Counted from the first letter of the stretch, positions 26,237 to 35,387 are shown. The stretch: 64,000 nucleotides of DNA from Paenisporosarcina sp. HGH0030 (GCF_000411295.1 NZ_KE150421.1:1097645-1161644); one strand, 5' to 3'. Translations and numbers: made by a program. The notes: a model not told the origin generated them from the letters alone.

Positions 26237-28404
26237 TATGCATAAGCCCCCTCTACCGATTCATTCATACTGTTTGTAAGACTTTCGTTTATCTTACTAA
26301 GAAGCTTGTCGATATCAGCTTCTTCACGAATGTTCATATCGCCAAAAGTAACTGAAGGTTGGAGTGTTACGAAGTTCTGAATAGAACGAATATCCGCCAA
26401 CTCTTTCAAAAGCTTCAAATCTTCATCGGAAATACTAATATCATCATCAATTTTTCCAATAGAGTCCAATTTACCGCCAGTCGGATTCTTTCCTTTTGCC
26501 CCGCCGTCAGCCCCTAATAGGTTGCTCGGAATTGCTTTTAAATTTGGCATAGCTGTATTATCTGATGACTTGGGTGTAGAAAAACTAGGCATCTTTAAAT
26601 TAGACCCTGCAGTTTGCCCAGCTTTATAAGCTCCTGGTAGGCTCTTTAAATCCATGCGCGAAATACTAACTACATCTTTACTGCTAATTGGAGCTTTTAA
26701 ATTACCTGCCAGTGATTTAAGACCATTAGATACTACACTACTCGCTCCGGCACTCAACTTGCCGATTTTTCCTATTTCAACACCTGGAATGAGATTCAAC
26801 GCTGCTGAAATCCCGTTAATGGCACTGATTGCAATGTTTGCCCCATTCACAAATGCCTGTCCTAATGCATTTGCCACATTATCAAACGAACCTCCTATTG
26901 CGACCATGTGATTAATCACAGACATGGCTAAATCATAGAATAATTTTTGGACTGCATACGTTGGATCTATAAATACATTCACCAAAAACTCAGCAAATGT
27001 TGCAATTGCATTCCATGTTATTGCGATGATGTTCCAAATTACCGCTCCCAGCGCGTAGAATAGACCTCCTACAAAACCGAGAATTTGTTCTGTGGTCACA
27101 CCGAAGTACATGAGAATCCCGATTAAAGCAATTACGGCAAGGATTACTAATGTGATTGGCCAATAAGCAATTGCCCATGCAGCTGCTTGTGCAAGAATGG
27201 GTTCGAGCATCAACCAAAGTTTTATTAACATGAAGTTAAAATAACCAATAATCACAGGGAAATAGACGGCAATTAATATAGCTAAACCTGCTGCTATTAC
27301 TGGCCAATATTCTGCCACTGCATTAAACGCAGTGTAAATGTAGCCCATGAAGTCAAGCAAAATCATTAACCCCGCCACGCTCAATGTGACGAAGCTCATA
27401 ACTTGACCTGAAAGAGTAGTGAATGTATCCGAATTTACAAAGTCATTGAAACGAACAAACAAAGGTTCAAAAGCAACTTTTGTTTTGTTTGACATTGAAT
27501 TCATCGCCTGTCCAAATGTTAATGGCATGGATTCGAATTTTTTGTTTGTTTCATCTGCTGCTGCAAACATCGCATTTTTGATTACTGCAGCAGTAATCTT
27601 TCCTTCTGAAGCCATCTTCTTAATACTACCTACAGGAACCTTCATGTAATCTGCAATATTTTGGACGATTGGCTGCGCATTATCGAGAACAGCATTCAAT
27701 TCTTCGCCCTGAAGCTTACCTGCTGCCATCGCTTGGGTTAATTGAAGCATTACAGAGCTAACACCTTCCGCGGAAGTACCAGCAATTACAAACGTCTTGT
27801 TAATTTGTTCGCTGAAATTGATTAAGTCCTGATTTGATGAAAAAGCGGCAGAGGCTTGCATGCCCAATTTCGATACAGAATCCGCTGTTAACTGATAGAC
27901 GCCTCGAGAACGCTGAGCTGATTGGAAAATCATATCCTGCAATTGCTTTGTTGTTTGTAAACCATCATTCATGAGATCTAAACGAGCCTTAGTTGAAACA
28001 GCTTCATCCGCAGTTCCTATGAATTTCTTAAACCCTTCAGTTAAGCTTTGGAGCGAAATATAAGCTGCTGCGGCCCCGGCAAAACTCGCGAAAAAGGTTT
28101 TTACTGAACCTGTCGCATGGTAGGCGGGGCCTGAAAGATTAGCCAAATTATTACTGAGCGAATTTACACCATTCTGTCCTGCTGAACTCGTAGCTGATTG
28201 AAAACGGGCCATATCAGCCGAAGCTGAATTAATTGATTTTCGCGCTTGAGCCAGTCCCTTTGTATCTAAGTTACTAGCTGAACTATCCATTTTCTCCATT
28301 ACTCTGACGGTTTGATCCATAGCTCGCATCATTTTCATTAAAGGGCCTGTTAGTTTATCTTGAAGCGCCAGAGAGGTTTGTACTCCCGACATATCTCTCA
28401 CCAC
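26236..28404 (-). CDS. Tail tape measure protein
   Basis: 722 aa. Residues ~90-300 match the tape-measure N-terminal domain (ADEAVSTKARLDLMNDGLQT...; GEELNAVLDNAQPIVQNIADYM). A long hydrophobic region with several membrane-spanning candidates spans ~335-470. At about 1.5 A per residue this predicts a tail near 110 nm (inference). Overlaps the LysM gene by one base. Confidence 0.95.
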   Translation of the reverse strand: MVRDMSGVQTSLALQDKLTGPLMKMMRAMDQTVRVMEKMDSSASNLDTKGLAQARKSINSASADMARFQSATSSAGQNGVNSLSNNLANLSGPAYHATGSVKTFFASFAGAAAAYISLQSLTEGFKKFIGTADEAVSTKARLDLMNDGLQTTKQLQDMIFQSAQRSRGVYQLTADSVSKLGMQASAAFSSNQDLINFSEQINKTFVIAGTSAEGVSSVMLQLTQAMAAGKLQGEELNAVLDNAQPIVQNIADYMKVPVGSIKKMASEGKITAAVIKNAMFAAADETNKKFESMPLTFGQAMNSMSNKTKVAFEPLFVRFNDFVNSDTFTTLSGQVMSFVTLSVAGLMILLDFMGYIYTAFNAVAEYWPVIAAGLAILIAVYFPVIIGYFNFMLIKLWLMLEPILAQAAAWAIAYWPITLVILAVIALIGILMYFGVTTEQILGFVGGLFYALGAVIWNIIAITWNAIATFAEFLVNVFIDPTYAVQKLFYDLAMSVINHMVAIGGSFDNVANALGQAFVNGANIAISAINGISAALNLIPGVEIGKIGKLSAGASSVVSNGLKSLAGNLKAPISSKDVVSISRMDLKSLPGAYKAGQTAGSNLKMPSFSTPKSSDNTAMPNLKAIPSNLLGADGGAKGKNPTGGKLDSIGKIDDDISISDEDLKLLKELADIRSIQNFVTLQPSVTFGDMNIREEADIDKLLSKINESLTNSMNESVEGAYA

Positions 28405-28418
28405 CTTTTTTTATACAA

Positions 28419-28446
28419 AAAAAGAACACCATAAAAGGCGTTCTTT
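28419..28446 (-). terminator. Terminator of the 168-aa moron
   Basis: AAAGAACGCC / GGTGTTCTTT stem (one G-T pair) followed by TTTTTTT on the minus strand, between the moron and the tape-measure gene. Confidence 0.85.
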
Positions 28447-28462
28447 TGATTTATCGTATAAT

Positions 28463-28969
28463 TTATAAATTGAATTCTTTTTGTGGTTCTTGGTTTCTGT
28501 AGTCAAACACAAGATCGTTTGGAGTTGTCGCTTTCAATTTTTTGTGAAGTTGATCATCGAACTTTTTGGTTACACCGGTCATCAAAGAAGGCATTGAGAA
28601 TGTTATGTTTTTTAATTGCATATCTGAAGATACATATGACACCACATATAAATGTGATTTTTTAGTAGACTTCTTATTCCCAATACCGGATAAACCACCA
28701 AGAATCAATCCCGCTGGTCCAAATAACAATCCACCAGCAGCGCCGCGACCAATTACACTCTTGCTTTTTTCTACAAATTCCTCTTCTGTTGTCTGTAAAG
28801 TATCAATAATGTTAGTAAGCGGAATTGTAAAGGTTGAAGCGGCAATTTTTTTGAAACCGCTGAATCCTTTTTCAACAATAATGAAATTTTGGTCATCAAA
28901 CGTCAATTCTATTTGAGCATTCAGGTCTTTCAATGGCAAACCATCAATTAAACTAACTATTGCTTTCAT
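28463..28969 (-). CDS. Moron: beta-rich protein with glycine-zipper segment
   Basis: 168 aa from ATG 28967-28969, six bases after GGAGGG. N- and C-terminal beta-rich parts (AQIELTFDDQNFIIVEKG; SHLYVVSYVSSDMQLKNITF), possibly a PH-like fold, flank a glycine-rich hydrophobic stretch IGRGAAGGLLFGPAGLILGGLSGIG (~93-117). It interrupts the conserved tail-chaperone to tape-measure order and has its own promoter, operator-like repeat and terminator. Confidence 0.75.
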   Translation of the reverse strand: MKAIVSLIDGLPLKDLNAQIELTFDDQNFIIVEKGFSGFKKIAASTFTIPLTNIIDTLQTTEEEFVEKSKSVIGRGAAGGLLFGPAGLILGGLSGIGNKKSTKKSHLYVVSYVSSDMQLKNITFSMPSLMTGVTKKFDDQLHKKLKATTPNDLVFDYRNQEPQKEFNL

Positions 28970-28982
28970 ATATTTCCCTCCA

Positions 28983-29015
28983 ATTGTTACCATACACACA
29001 TTATACGGTAACAAT
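28983..29015 (-). promoter_or_regulatory. Moron promoter inside a 33-bp inverted repeat
   Basis: ATTGTTACC (28983-28991) and GGTAACAAT (29007-29015) are perfect inverted arms around 15 bp that contain TATAAT on the minus strand (29000-29005). The -35 is weak. Layout suggests a repressor operator over the -10. Confidence 0.65.
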
Positions 29016-29032
29016 GGTGGTTATATACTATA

Positions 29033-29221
29033 TTATCGTCTAGGAATTTTAGCGGCTTCTGCTTTTTCTTTTTCCAATTGGACTTTAATACTCGCAATGA
29101 CGAATGCTTTTTCTTTTCGAGGGAGATCCGCAAATTCTTGTGGAAACTTATTGAACCTGTGGAGAGCATAGTGAGCGTAGACGGCTTCACTGTCCAGTTC
29201 ACCATCCTCTCCATCAATTAG
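29033..29221 (-). CDS. Tail assembly chaperone, -1 frameshift extension
   Basis: Open frame with no good start of its own, in the -1 frame of the upstream chaperone. It encodes 62 residues from the slippery site: LIDGEDGELDSEAVYAHYALH... ending EAAKIPRR. It would be made only as a fusion of about 195 aa. Such long/short chaperone pairs coat the tape measure during tail assembly (gpG/gpGT of lambda). Confidence 0.85.
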   Translation of the reverse strand, partial: LIDGEDGELDSEAVYAHYALHRFNKFPQEFADLPRKEKAFVIASIKVQLEKEKAEAAKIPRR

Positions 29222-29619
29222 TTTTTTGCTTCTTCGATTTCCTCATCCAAAGATGTATCAAGACCGCTAATCTCGATAACTTTTTCGAGGATTTGATTTG
29301 CTTCACCTACATAAAACAATTTGCCGTATAAGTTATCAGAACCCAATACTCCATATGAATCCTGTAGTTCCTTATCGTTTAAGTCAGGGTGTACAACCGA
29401 TGCAATGCATAACTCTCGATTGTATTTTGTGACATCAAAAACGCGCTCCTGTTTACCTTTTCTTCCGGCTTTGTTTTTAAAGCAGCGCTCATTGATTTTA
29501 TCAGCTTCCTCAGAAGGTACCGCACGCAATACAATCGCTTCCTCGAAACGATCAAGTTTCAGTGATTCATTTTCGATTTCTTTTACATTACCTTTTAAAA
29601 ATGATTTAAATTTGCTCAT
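29218..29619 (-). CDS. Tail assembly chaperone (XkdN-like), short form
   Basis: 133 aa. MSKFKSFLKGNVKEIENESLKLDRF and VFDVTKYNRELCIASVVHPDLNDKELQDSYGVLG match the XkdN-like chaperone family. Its last codons GCA AAA AAC TAA contain the frameshift heptamer. Lies between the tail tube and tape-measure genes as expected. Confidence 0.92.
   Translation of the reverse strand: MSKFKSFLKGNVKEIENESLKLDRFEEAIVLRAVPSEEADKINERCFKNKAGRKGKQERVFDVTKYNRELCIASVVHPDLNDKELQDSYGVLGSDNLYGKLFYVGEANQILEKVIEISGLDTSLDEEIEEAKN
29221..29227 (-). other. Programmed -1 frameshift site A_AAA_AAC
   Basis: Canonical X_XXY_YYZ heptamer in the zero frame, one codon before the stop. Slipping back one base continues as CTA-ATT-GAT-GGA into the 62-codon extension. 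Confidence 0.88.
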
Positions 29620-29635
29620 GTTGATGTTCCCCCTA

Positions 29636-30100
29636 TTAGTTCGTTACTTTGAATTGATTTAAGAAATCGAAGTCGTCGTACGTAAACGGAATTTCTTCTT
29701 TTAAAACGTCGTCTGCTTCACCATCAAGAAGTGCAATAGTAGCACTATCCGGGACGATGTTTTTAATAATCGTAGTCTGCTTTCCTGCAGCACTTGTTAC
29801 ATCGTCATTAACAACCATTGCGTCAAACATAGGTGATTTCCCGGTACGCAAATATTCAAGAGCCATCGCACGCATTTCTGGACGATGGTAGTAGACAGTC
29901 ATGCTTCCAGTACCCTTCGCCCCTACAATCTTGCTACCGTCCATGCGAGCCCCAACTCGTTTTACATCTGCTTTGGTGTATTCAATTTTTGCATCGAACT
30001 TTGTAATCTCCGCATATTCCAAGGACAGACCGTTGATTGTTAAATAAAGAGTACCTTCTTTACCGCTTACTGCGTTTTCTGTGTGCATGATTCTCGTCAT
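29636..30100 (-). CDS. Tail tube protein (XkdM)
   Basis: 154 aa, starting MTRIMHTENAVSGKEGTLYLTINGLSLEYAEITKFDAKIEYTK, the DUF2001/XkdM signature. Forms the inner tube inside the contractile sheath; immediately follows the sheath gene. Confidence 0.93.
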   Translation of the reverse strand: MTRIMHTENAVSGKEGTLYLTINGLSLEYAEITKFDAKIEYTKADVKRVGARMDGSKIVGAKGTGSMTVYYHRPEMRAMALEYLRTGKSPMFDAMVVNDDVTSAAGKQTTIIKNIVPDSATIALLDGEADDVLKEEIPFTYDDFDFLNQFKVTN

Positions 30101-30116
30101 TTTTAAGCACCTCCCA

Positions 30117-31412
30117 TTATTTACACGCTACAGTCATGTAGAGTTTTTCCATTGCGTCATTAAACTCGATTCCCATGTTAACTACTACGGCATCTTTGTC
30201 ATTACCTTCGAAAATGGCAATGTCTTCAGTTACGTAATCGATTGAAGCACTTTGAACTAATGGGTCTAAAACAACTTTCATCAATTGTTGTTTAAACAAA
30301 TCTCGTCCATTTGCATCATTTGTCACTTTTCCGATAAAGAAAGTGGAAAATACATGCTGAGTATTATTCGAGATAATATCCATGGCACGCACAATTTTGT
30401 TTTTTCGGAAATCCTTGCTCTTTTCTTGAGTGAAGGAACGGAATGTATTAATATCCTGTTCAACAACTACACTCCCGTTGTTGAATGTATAAACGATGTG
30501 GCCATCTTGCAAAGCTTGAACAATTTCATCATGCGTTTTACGTTCAGAATCAATCGCACCAGGGTATTCAACATATGTTAGTGAGTTAGTAGTAGCGTTA
30601 GCATAAGCACCTGCATAGAAGTAAAGTGACTCTTTTGCAGTTAACACTTCATTACCTTCAAGCGTCACACCATTAAGGACAGAATTTACACCTTCATGAT
30701 CTGCAGAGTTGAAATTGTTAGTTACCAACGTTACATTTTTCCCTTGCTGTTCACGCCACTCTTTTACTTTCAACGCGTACAAAAGTTTAATCGTATCGTC
30801 GGTAGTCCCGACAGCAACCACTTTAAAGTCCTGTGTATCCAAACCAGAAACGGCCGTCGCATGTGATTCATTTGTTGCTGTTACAGTCGTACCACCCGCA
30901 AGAGTTAAAGTAGCATCTGCAACTGGTAATGCACCTGTATATGAAACGAATGCATTAGGTACCAATTCAGAAGTGTTTGCTACAACTTGAGAATCGACTT
31001 GATCACCATCATAAAAGGTCTTAACTGTTGAAGTACCGCCTAAACCAACCGTTACAGTAACGCGAATTTTATTACCATCAACACCGCCATGTTTTGCTGT
31101 GGTCACGAATGTTCCACTAGTCGCCGTTGCCTTTGAACCTACACCATTTAGGTTATAAACAATTACTTGTCCAGTAGCTTTAAATGCTTCGCGAATTGGT
31201 GTAATATCCCCTAGACTTTTACCAAACAACTCTTTGAATTTCGAGTTAGATGTCACTTTAATGAATTTACCAACTTCGCCCCAATCAAGAGCGAGAGGGA
31301 TAACAACAGGACCCGCTGAATCCAAACCTGCGGCAACTAGATCGTTTGTTTCGAAGTTAATGTACGCACCTGGACGTACTTTGTTTTGAGTTTCCCAATT
31401 ACCACCTGCCAT
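30117..31412 (-). CDS. Tail sheath protein (XkdK)
   Basis: 431 aa. MAGGNWETQNKVRPGAYINFET is the typical sheath N-terminus. A variable beta insertion (~100-200) precedes the conserved C-terminal domain (VVEQDINTFRSFTQEKSKDFRKNKIVRAMDII...). Establishes the phage as contractile (myovirus morphology). Confidence 0.96.
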   Translation of the reverse strand: MAGGNWETQNKVRPGAYINFETNDLVAAGLDSAGPVVIPLALDWGEVGKFIKVTSNSKFKELFGKSLGDITPIREAFKATGQVIVYNLNGVGSKATATSGTFVTTAKHGGVDGNKIRVTVTVGLGGTSTVKTFYDGDQVDSQVVANTSELVPNAFVSYTGALPVADATLTLAGGTTVTATNESHATAVSGLDTQDFKVVAVGTTDDTIKLLYALKVKEWREQQGKNVTLVTNNFNSADHEGVNSVLNGVTLEGNEVLTAKESLYFYAGAYANATTNSLTYVEYPGAIDSERKTHDEIVQALQDGHIVYTFNNGSVVVEQDINTFRSFTQEKSKDFRKNKIVRAMDIISNNTQHVFSTFFIGKVTNDANGRDLFKQQLMKVVLDPLVQSASIDYVTEDIAIFEGNDKDAVVVNMGIEFNDAMEKLYMTVACK

Positions 31413-31414
31413 TA

Positions 31415-31633
31415 TTATTTATCCTCCTTCGGTTTTAAATCCTTCAATTCCTTTGATTTCCAGTCTTTTAATGTCGTAGCAACATGTTCTTTTGAATATG
31501 ACTGTCCATCTATTAGTAAAACATTGAGTAATAAGCGCTCATTTGAATCTTTAGAAGCATCCAAAAAAGCTTCTTTGCTGTACTTGACAACAACCTCTTC
31601 TGTTTTCTCAACGATTTGTTTATTTTTGGTCAA
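31415..31633 (-). CDS. Small conserved tail-region protein
   Basis: 72 aa, TTG start after GGAGGTG and overlapping the upstream gene by 14 bases. Helical and Lys/Glu-rich (EAFLDASKDSNERLLLNVLLIDGQSYSKEHV). Short proteins of this kind precede the sheath gene in PBSX-like phages; function unknown. Confidence 0.75.
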   Translation of the reverse strand: MTKNKQIVEKTEEVVVKYSKEAFLDASKDSNERLLLNVLLIDGQSYSKEHVATTLKDWKSKELKDLKPKEDK

Positions 31634-32027
31634 CGGTCACACCTCCTAATGATTGCATTGCTGTTTCGTCTACAACTTCACGTAGCAAGGCTTTAACTGT
31701 AAATGTGATAACTAACACATCATCTACAACTTGACCTTCTATTTGGTGAGTATGGTGCTTGTCAGCAATAAGTTGAAACTCAGTCTGGAACGTCTCAAGA
31801 ACTAAATCACATTCACTTCTACGGTCTTCTGAAAGAGGAAAGTAGGTGACATTGATTGAGTAGGTTCGCGCGACTTGTTTACCCAGTAGTTTTTCTTGAG
31901 CGTTATTAAAAATGAGTACCAAAAAAGCAGGAGTTATTAACCCCTGCCGAATTGGTTCATCGTATACTTTTAGATTTCCAAACACTAACTTGATCTGTTG
32001 GATAATGAGAGATTTTAAATTATTCAC
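31620..32027 (-). CDS. YqbJ/XkdJ-like tail terminator family protein
   Basis: About 135 aa from GTG 32025-32027 (a TTG one codon earlier is possible). VNNLKSLIIQQIKLVFGNLKVYDEPI...YSINVTYFPLSEDRRSECD fits the DUF6838 phage tail terminator family, which caps the tube at the head-proximal end. Confidence 0.8.
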   Translation of the reverse strand: MNNLKSLIIQQIKLVFGNLKVYDEPIRQGLITPAFLVLIFNNAQEKLLGKQVARTYSINVTYFPLSEDRRSECDLVLETFQTEFQLIADKHHTHQIEGQVVDDVLVITFTVKALLREVVDETAMQSLGGVTVDQK

Positions 32028-32418
32028 CAAAGATTCGTCTCATCTCCTTTTCAACTTCCTTTTTCCACATGTTAGGTGCAATACGATCCATTTCATCTTT
32101 CGTCAATTTCAACATGAACCTTCCTTCTACCCAACCAATCGTTTTGCCAAAACGAACAATACGATGACCATTTTCAACGAATGAAGCGTATTCCAATTGG
32201 TTGTATATAAGAATGGTGTACGTATCGCCCTTTTTAACAATGTGGTACTTCCAGTTGTTACGTAAGTCACCCGTTTCTACAGGCGACATTTTTTTCACTT
32301 TACGAATAGCTAATTGAGCAATACGTTTAGCAACCTTCAAGTGTATCTCGTGTGAAGCTTTGTTTAATTCAATAAGATTCTGTTTCATGAGTTTCATTTC
32401 ACTGAATTCAAAACCCAT
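32020..32418 (-). CDS. HK97 gp10-like protein (XkdI)
   Basis: 132 aa. AKRIAQLAIRKVKKMSPVETGDLRNNWKYHIV is the diagnostic HK97-gp10 segment; ENGHRIV follows near residue 83. Neck component between head and tail. Overlaps the flanking genes. Confidence 0.92.
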   Translation of the reverse strand: MGFEFSEMKLMKQNLIELNKASHEIHLKVAKRIAQLAIRKVKKMSPVETGDLRNNWKYHIVKKGDTYTILIYNQLEYASFVENGHRIVRFGKTIGWVEGRFMLKLTKDEMDRIAPNMWKKEVEKEMRRIFGE

Positions 32419-32774
32419 TACGCAAACGCCTTTCGGATTAAAAGCACTTCCTGGTGAGATACATAAACAAATGGCTCTTTTGCTGATTCGTATTTAGTAC
32501 CATTAATGATGAAACCATCACCTGCAAGCACGTCATACGCTGGTGAAAGAAATAGCTTCACGTCATACTCAATCAGATTCGCATCACCTTGAGTTGAAGT
32601 GTTGAGTGTTGTGGAAGATGTGCGACACGGTACGTCAATGTGCTTTGTAACCCATTGCATACCATCAGCACCACTGGGTTTCGTGTATGGCTCATATCGC
32701 TTAATCTCTGCGGTCTTATCATACATATACTCAACAGCTTTAATCGCTTTAGCCATCATGTCACGAATAGTCAT
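32418..32774 (-). CDS. XkdH/YqbH-like head-tail connector (DUF3599)
   Basis: 118 aa; KTAEIKRYEPYTKPSGADG...YDVKLFLSPAYDVLAGDGFIINGTKYE resembles DUF3599 stopper proteins. Shares one base with the downstream gene. Confidence 0.85.
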   Translation of the reverse strand: MTIRDMMAKAIKAVEYMYDKTAEIKRYEPYTKPSGADGMQWVTKHIDVPCRTSSTTLNTSTQGDANLIEYDVKLFLSPAYDVLAGDGFIINGTKYESAKEPFVYVSHQEVLLIRKAFA

Positions 32775-32775
32775 G

Positions 32776-33126
32776 CTACCACCTCATCTGGCGAAACTTA
32801 TTCAACTGGCTTTTATAATCATTGATTAATTGCTCTGTTGTCAGCTCACTAAATGATGCACTTGTAGAACCAAACGAAACTTGAACGTCACCCTCTTTAA
32901 TTGATTTAACAATTTGAGCTTCGTCTGGAGTTTGTTTCTTGATTTCGCCATTGATTAGATCAATTACCATATTCGCATGAACGAATGTTAAACCTGGAGG
33001 AACTGAAGCAATATTGCAGTAGGTGAGAATACTTTGTCCCACCTCTGCAACATGCATTGCTAACACTGTGTCGTCTGGAAGTTTATCCGCTGGCAGTTTT
33101 GCCTTAATGATTTCAAAAACATCCAT
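32776..33126 (-). CDS. YqbG-like head-tail adaptor (DUF3199)
   Basis: 116 aa; helical, with SILTYCNIASVPPGLTFVHANMVIDLINGE typical of gp15/gp6-like adaptors that extend the portal. Confidence 0.87.
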   Translation of the reverse strand: MDVFEIIKAKLPADKLPDDTVLAMHVAEVGQSILTYCNIASVPPGLTFVHANMVIDLINGEIKKQTPDEAQIVKSIKEGDVQVSFGSTSASFSELTTEQLINDYKSQLNKFRQMRW

Positions 33127-33138
33127 GATTGCCCCTCC

Positions 33139-33393
33139 TTACTCTGTTGGAGCTTCCGATAATGCCTTTACAAGAACTTCTTTTTTAGCGTCTGCTTCAT
33201 AGGAAATTTCAAGTCTATCAAGCTCTGCTTTTAATTGGTCCTTCGTCATTTTTTCGAAAGGATTAACCTCATCATCTTCAACAACTTCAACAATATTTTC
33301 GTTTACGTGTGCTTTATCCATCTCAAATTCTTCGTTAGGAGAATAAGTCTGTCCGTTATAACGAACTGGGACCTCTTTAACTTTTACTATCAT
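33139..33393 (-). CDS. YqbF-like protein with HeH/SAP-like motif
   Basis: 84 aa. N-terminal beta part (VRYNGQTYSPNEEFEM), acidic linker, then MTKDQLKAELDRLEISYEADAKKEVLVKAL, a helix-extended-helix motif. Common between capsid and connector genes; may bind DNA or head proteins. Confidence 0.8.
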   Translation of the reverse strand: MIVKVKEVPVRYNGQTYSPNEEFEMDKAHVNENIVEVVEDDEVNPFEKMTKDQLKAELDRLEISYEADAKKEVLVKALSEAPTE

Positions 33394-33411
33394 AATGATT
33401 TGGCCTCCTCT

Positions 33412-34434
33412 TTATGCGATTGGTTGTGCTTGGAATACTTCGTCAGCTGCAGGGAATGATGGAATAGCTGTTGCTACTGCTTTTGTCCAAGTCGATACTG
33501 GATCAACGTTTTCCTCATAAACCATTGCTAATACATTTCCAACTTTAGAAATATCGATAGATGGGTCACGAGTTAAGCGGATTTCTTCAGCAGTTGGACC
33601 GAATAACGTTTCACCAAGAATGCCATCTCCGAACATAACGAATGAATTGTTAGGGAAGTAGCGGTTTAGTGTATACGTACCGTTTGCAGCTTGCTTACGG
33701 AATTTCGCATCATAGACTGCAATTTGTGGTAAGTCATGTTGCGCCATGAATGCATTTAAATCTGCACGAGATGCAATACGGCCTGAACCAGTACCAAACA
33801 AAGCAGAAATCACTTTCGGATGCTTAAGCAATGAGCTAAGCACCGCATTCGATGTTAACGCACGAGTAGCTGGAGATGCTAAAGCCGACTGCCAACGAAT
33901 TAAATCATCTAATGGATCCGAAGAAGAATCAGTCCATAAATCGGTTCCTGCTAGAGCTTCTTTATTTGCTGAAGGCACCCCATAGTCAATAGCTGTGTTC
34001 AAGCCGTTCTCAGCTAGCGTTAATGTTCCTTTAGCAAGAACCTCCATACGCATTTGCTCGATACGAGCGTTAACACCAGCAACTAATGTGTCAATGTCGT
34101 TGTACACGTTTTTCATTAGATAGTTTTGTTCCGCTTGGTTACGTGGATTTTCTAATGCAATGATCTCTTTTTCAGTTACCGGGATTTTACGTTTAATTAA
34201 TGCAGCCTCTAAAGCCATTTTGCTTGCTTCACGAGAACCAATCTCTGCTTCAGTATCAAAAGCATGTACAGAAGCAACTACTGGTGTACGTCCCGCACCT
34301 TTAATCAAATCAAATTCTAATGATTGCTTTTTCACTTCCGGGAAAAGTGTTGCTCCTAAAAGTGTTGGGTATTGACGGTCTTGAAGGTAATTTAATACCT
34401 CAGCTTGTTTAAATAGATCTAATACATTCGGCAT
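33412..34434 (-). CDS. Major capsid protein (family E, XkdG)
   Basis: 340 aa. LDLFKQAEVLNYLQDRQYPTLLGATLFPEVK, and the conserved RLTRDPSIDISKVGNVLAMVYEENVDPVSTWTKAVA near the C-terminus, match phage capsid protein E. Forms the shell with the downstream-acting scaffold and decoration proteins encoded just upstream. Confidence 0.93.
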   Translation of the reverse strand: MPNVLDLFKQAEVLNYLQDRQYPTLLGATLFPEVKKQSLEFDLIKGAGRTPVVASVHAFDTEAEIGSREASKMALEAALIKRKIPVTEKEIIALENPRNQAEQNYLMKNVYNDIDTLVAGVNARIEQMRMEVLAKGTLTLAENGLNTAIDYGVPSANKEALAGTDLWTDSSSDPLDDLIRWQSALASPATRALTSNAVLSSLLKHPKVISALFGTGSGRIASRADLNAFMAQHDLPQIAVYDAKFRKQAANGTYTLNRYFPNNSFVMFGDGILGETLFGPTAEEIRLTRDPSIDISKVGNVLAMVYEENVDPVSTWTKAVATAIPSFPAADEVFQAQPIA

Positions 34435-34465
34435 AATTCATTTCCTCTTTTCTGTGGTTTTTATT

Positions 34466-34774
34466 TTATCGGAATGTGATTTTTGTTAATGCTGTTTTAG
34501 CTGCTGCTGCAGGTGCAACCGGTAATCGTAATTCAAGAATATAACCCTCTACGATTAACGCACCTGGTTGTGGCCCAGTTGTTACATCTACATCTGTTAG
34601 CAAGATACCTTTTGCAGTCGCATCATTTAAAGGCAGGATTGTTCCAGCTTTAACAATTTTACGACCATTTGCATCTGTTGCTACCCCAGCTTGTTCTACT
34701 TGAGTCGTGAACGATTGAAAATTAGCACTTGCTAAAAAATTGACTTGTGTAACTGTTTCTTTTTTGAAATACAT
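34466..34774 (-). CDS. Head decoration/fibre protein
   Basis: 102 aa; FQSFTTQVEQAGVATDANGRKIVKAGTILPLNDATAKGILLTDVDVTTGPQPGALIVEGYI is the usual decoration-protein pattern. Lies between scaffold and capsid genes, its standard place. Confidence 0.8.
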   Translation of the reverse strand: MYFKKETVTQVNFLASANFQSFTTQVEQAGVATDANGRKIVKAGTILPLNDATAKGILLTDVDVTTGPQPGALIVEGYILELRLPVAPAAAAKTALTKITFR

Positions 34775-34790
34775 TAAAATTTCTCCTCTC

Positions 34791-35387
34791 TTAACTCCAA
34801 ATTGTTGTTTCTACTGGCTTACTTTGTTCATTGGCGCTTTTAGCAAAGTTTGCACCTACACTAACAGGAGGTTCATTCCCTGGATTGCTTCCACCTGCAG
34901 GTTTAGTTCCCGCAATCTTGGCACCCGGTGTTTCTGGAACAAACAAAAAAGACTTCGATTCTTGCAGGGTTTTAATCTGCTCATCCAGTCCTTTTGTGAC
35001 GTTTCCGTCTGCGCCTAATTCAATTGTGTTCTTGTCGATAAGCGTTGCAACGAGATCAGCATCATGAACCTTTCCTGCTAATGCTAATTTAAGAGCACTA
35101 GTTAGTTGGGTTTCTTTGATTTTCGCTTCAAAGTCCTGCTTATCTTGATTGTACTTCGTTTCAAGCTCAGTGAATTTCGTTTGAAGATCCGCACTGCCCT
35201 CTGCTTGTTTCTTTAATTCTTTCAGGTCCTTATCACGTTGAGCTAGTTGAGCCTTTACATCATCCAGGCTAGTGGTTACATCGGTTAATTTCTGCTTATT
35301 CCCTTCAACCGTTTTGCCATGCTCACCCATGATTTTATCAATGGCTTCTTTCTCAAGACCTAAAGCTTCTAAAAATTCGCGTTTCAT
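34791..35387 (-). CDS. Scaffolding protein (GP20 family)
   Basis: 198 aa. Coiled-coil N-terminal half (TDVTTSLDDVKAQLAQRDKDLKELKKQ...), then KIKETQLTSALKLALAGKVHDADLVATLID, the GP20 signature, and a Gly/Pro-rich C-terminal tail. Directs procapsid assembly. Confidence 0.92.
   Translation of the reverse strand: MKREFLEALGLEKEAIDKIMGEHGKTVEGNKQKLTDVTTSLDDVKAQLAQRDKDLKELKKQAEGSADLQTKFTELETKYNQDKQDFEAKIKETQLTSALKLALAGKVHDADLVATLIDKNTIELGADGNVTKGLDEQIKTLQESKSFLFVPETPGAKIAGTKPAGGSNPGNEPPVSVGANFAKSANEQSKPVETTIWS

Noticed and set aside
28987-29217. 76-aa open frame on the minus strand
   Set aside because: It overlaps the -1 frameshift extension, which has the phage-like sequence; this frame has odd composition and is a shadow.
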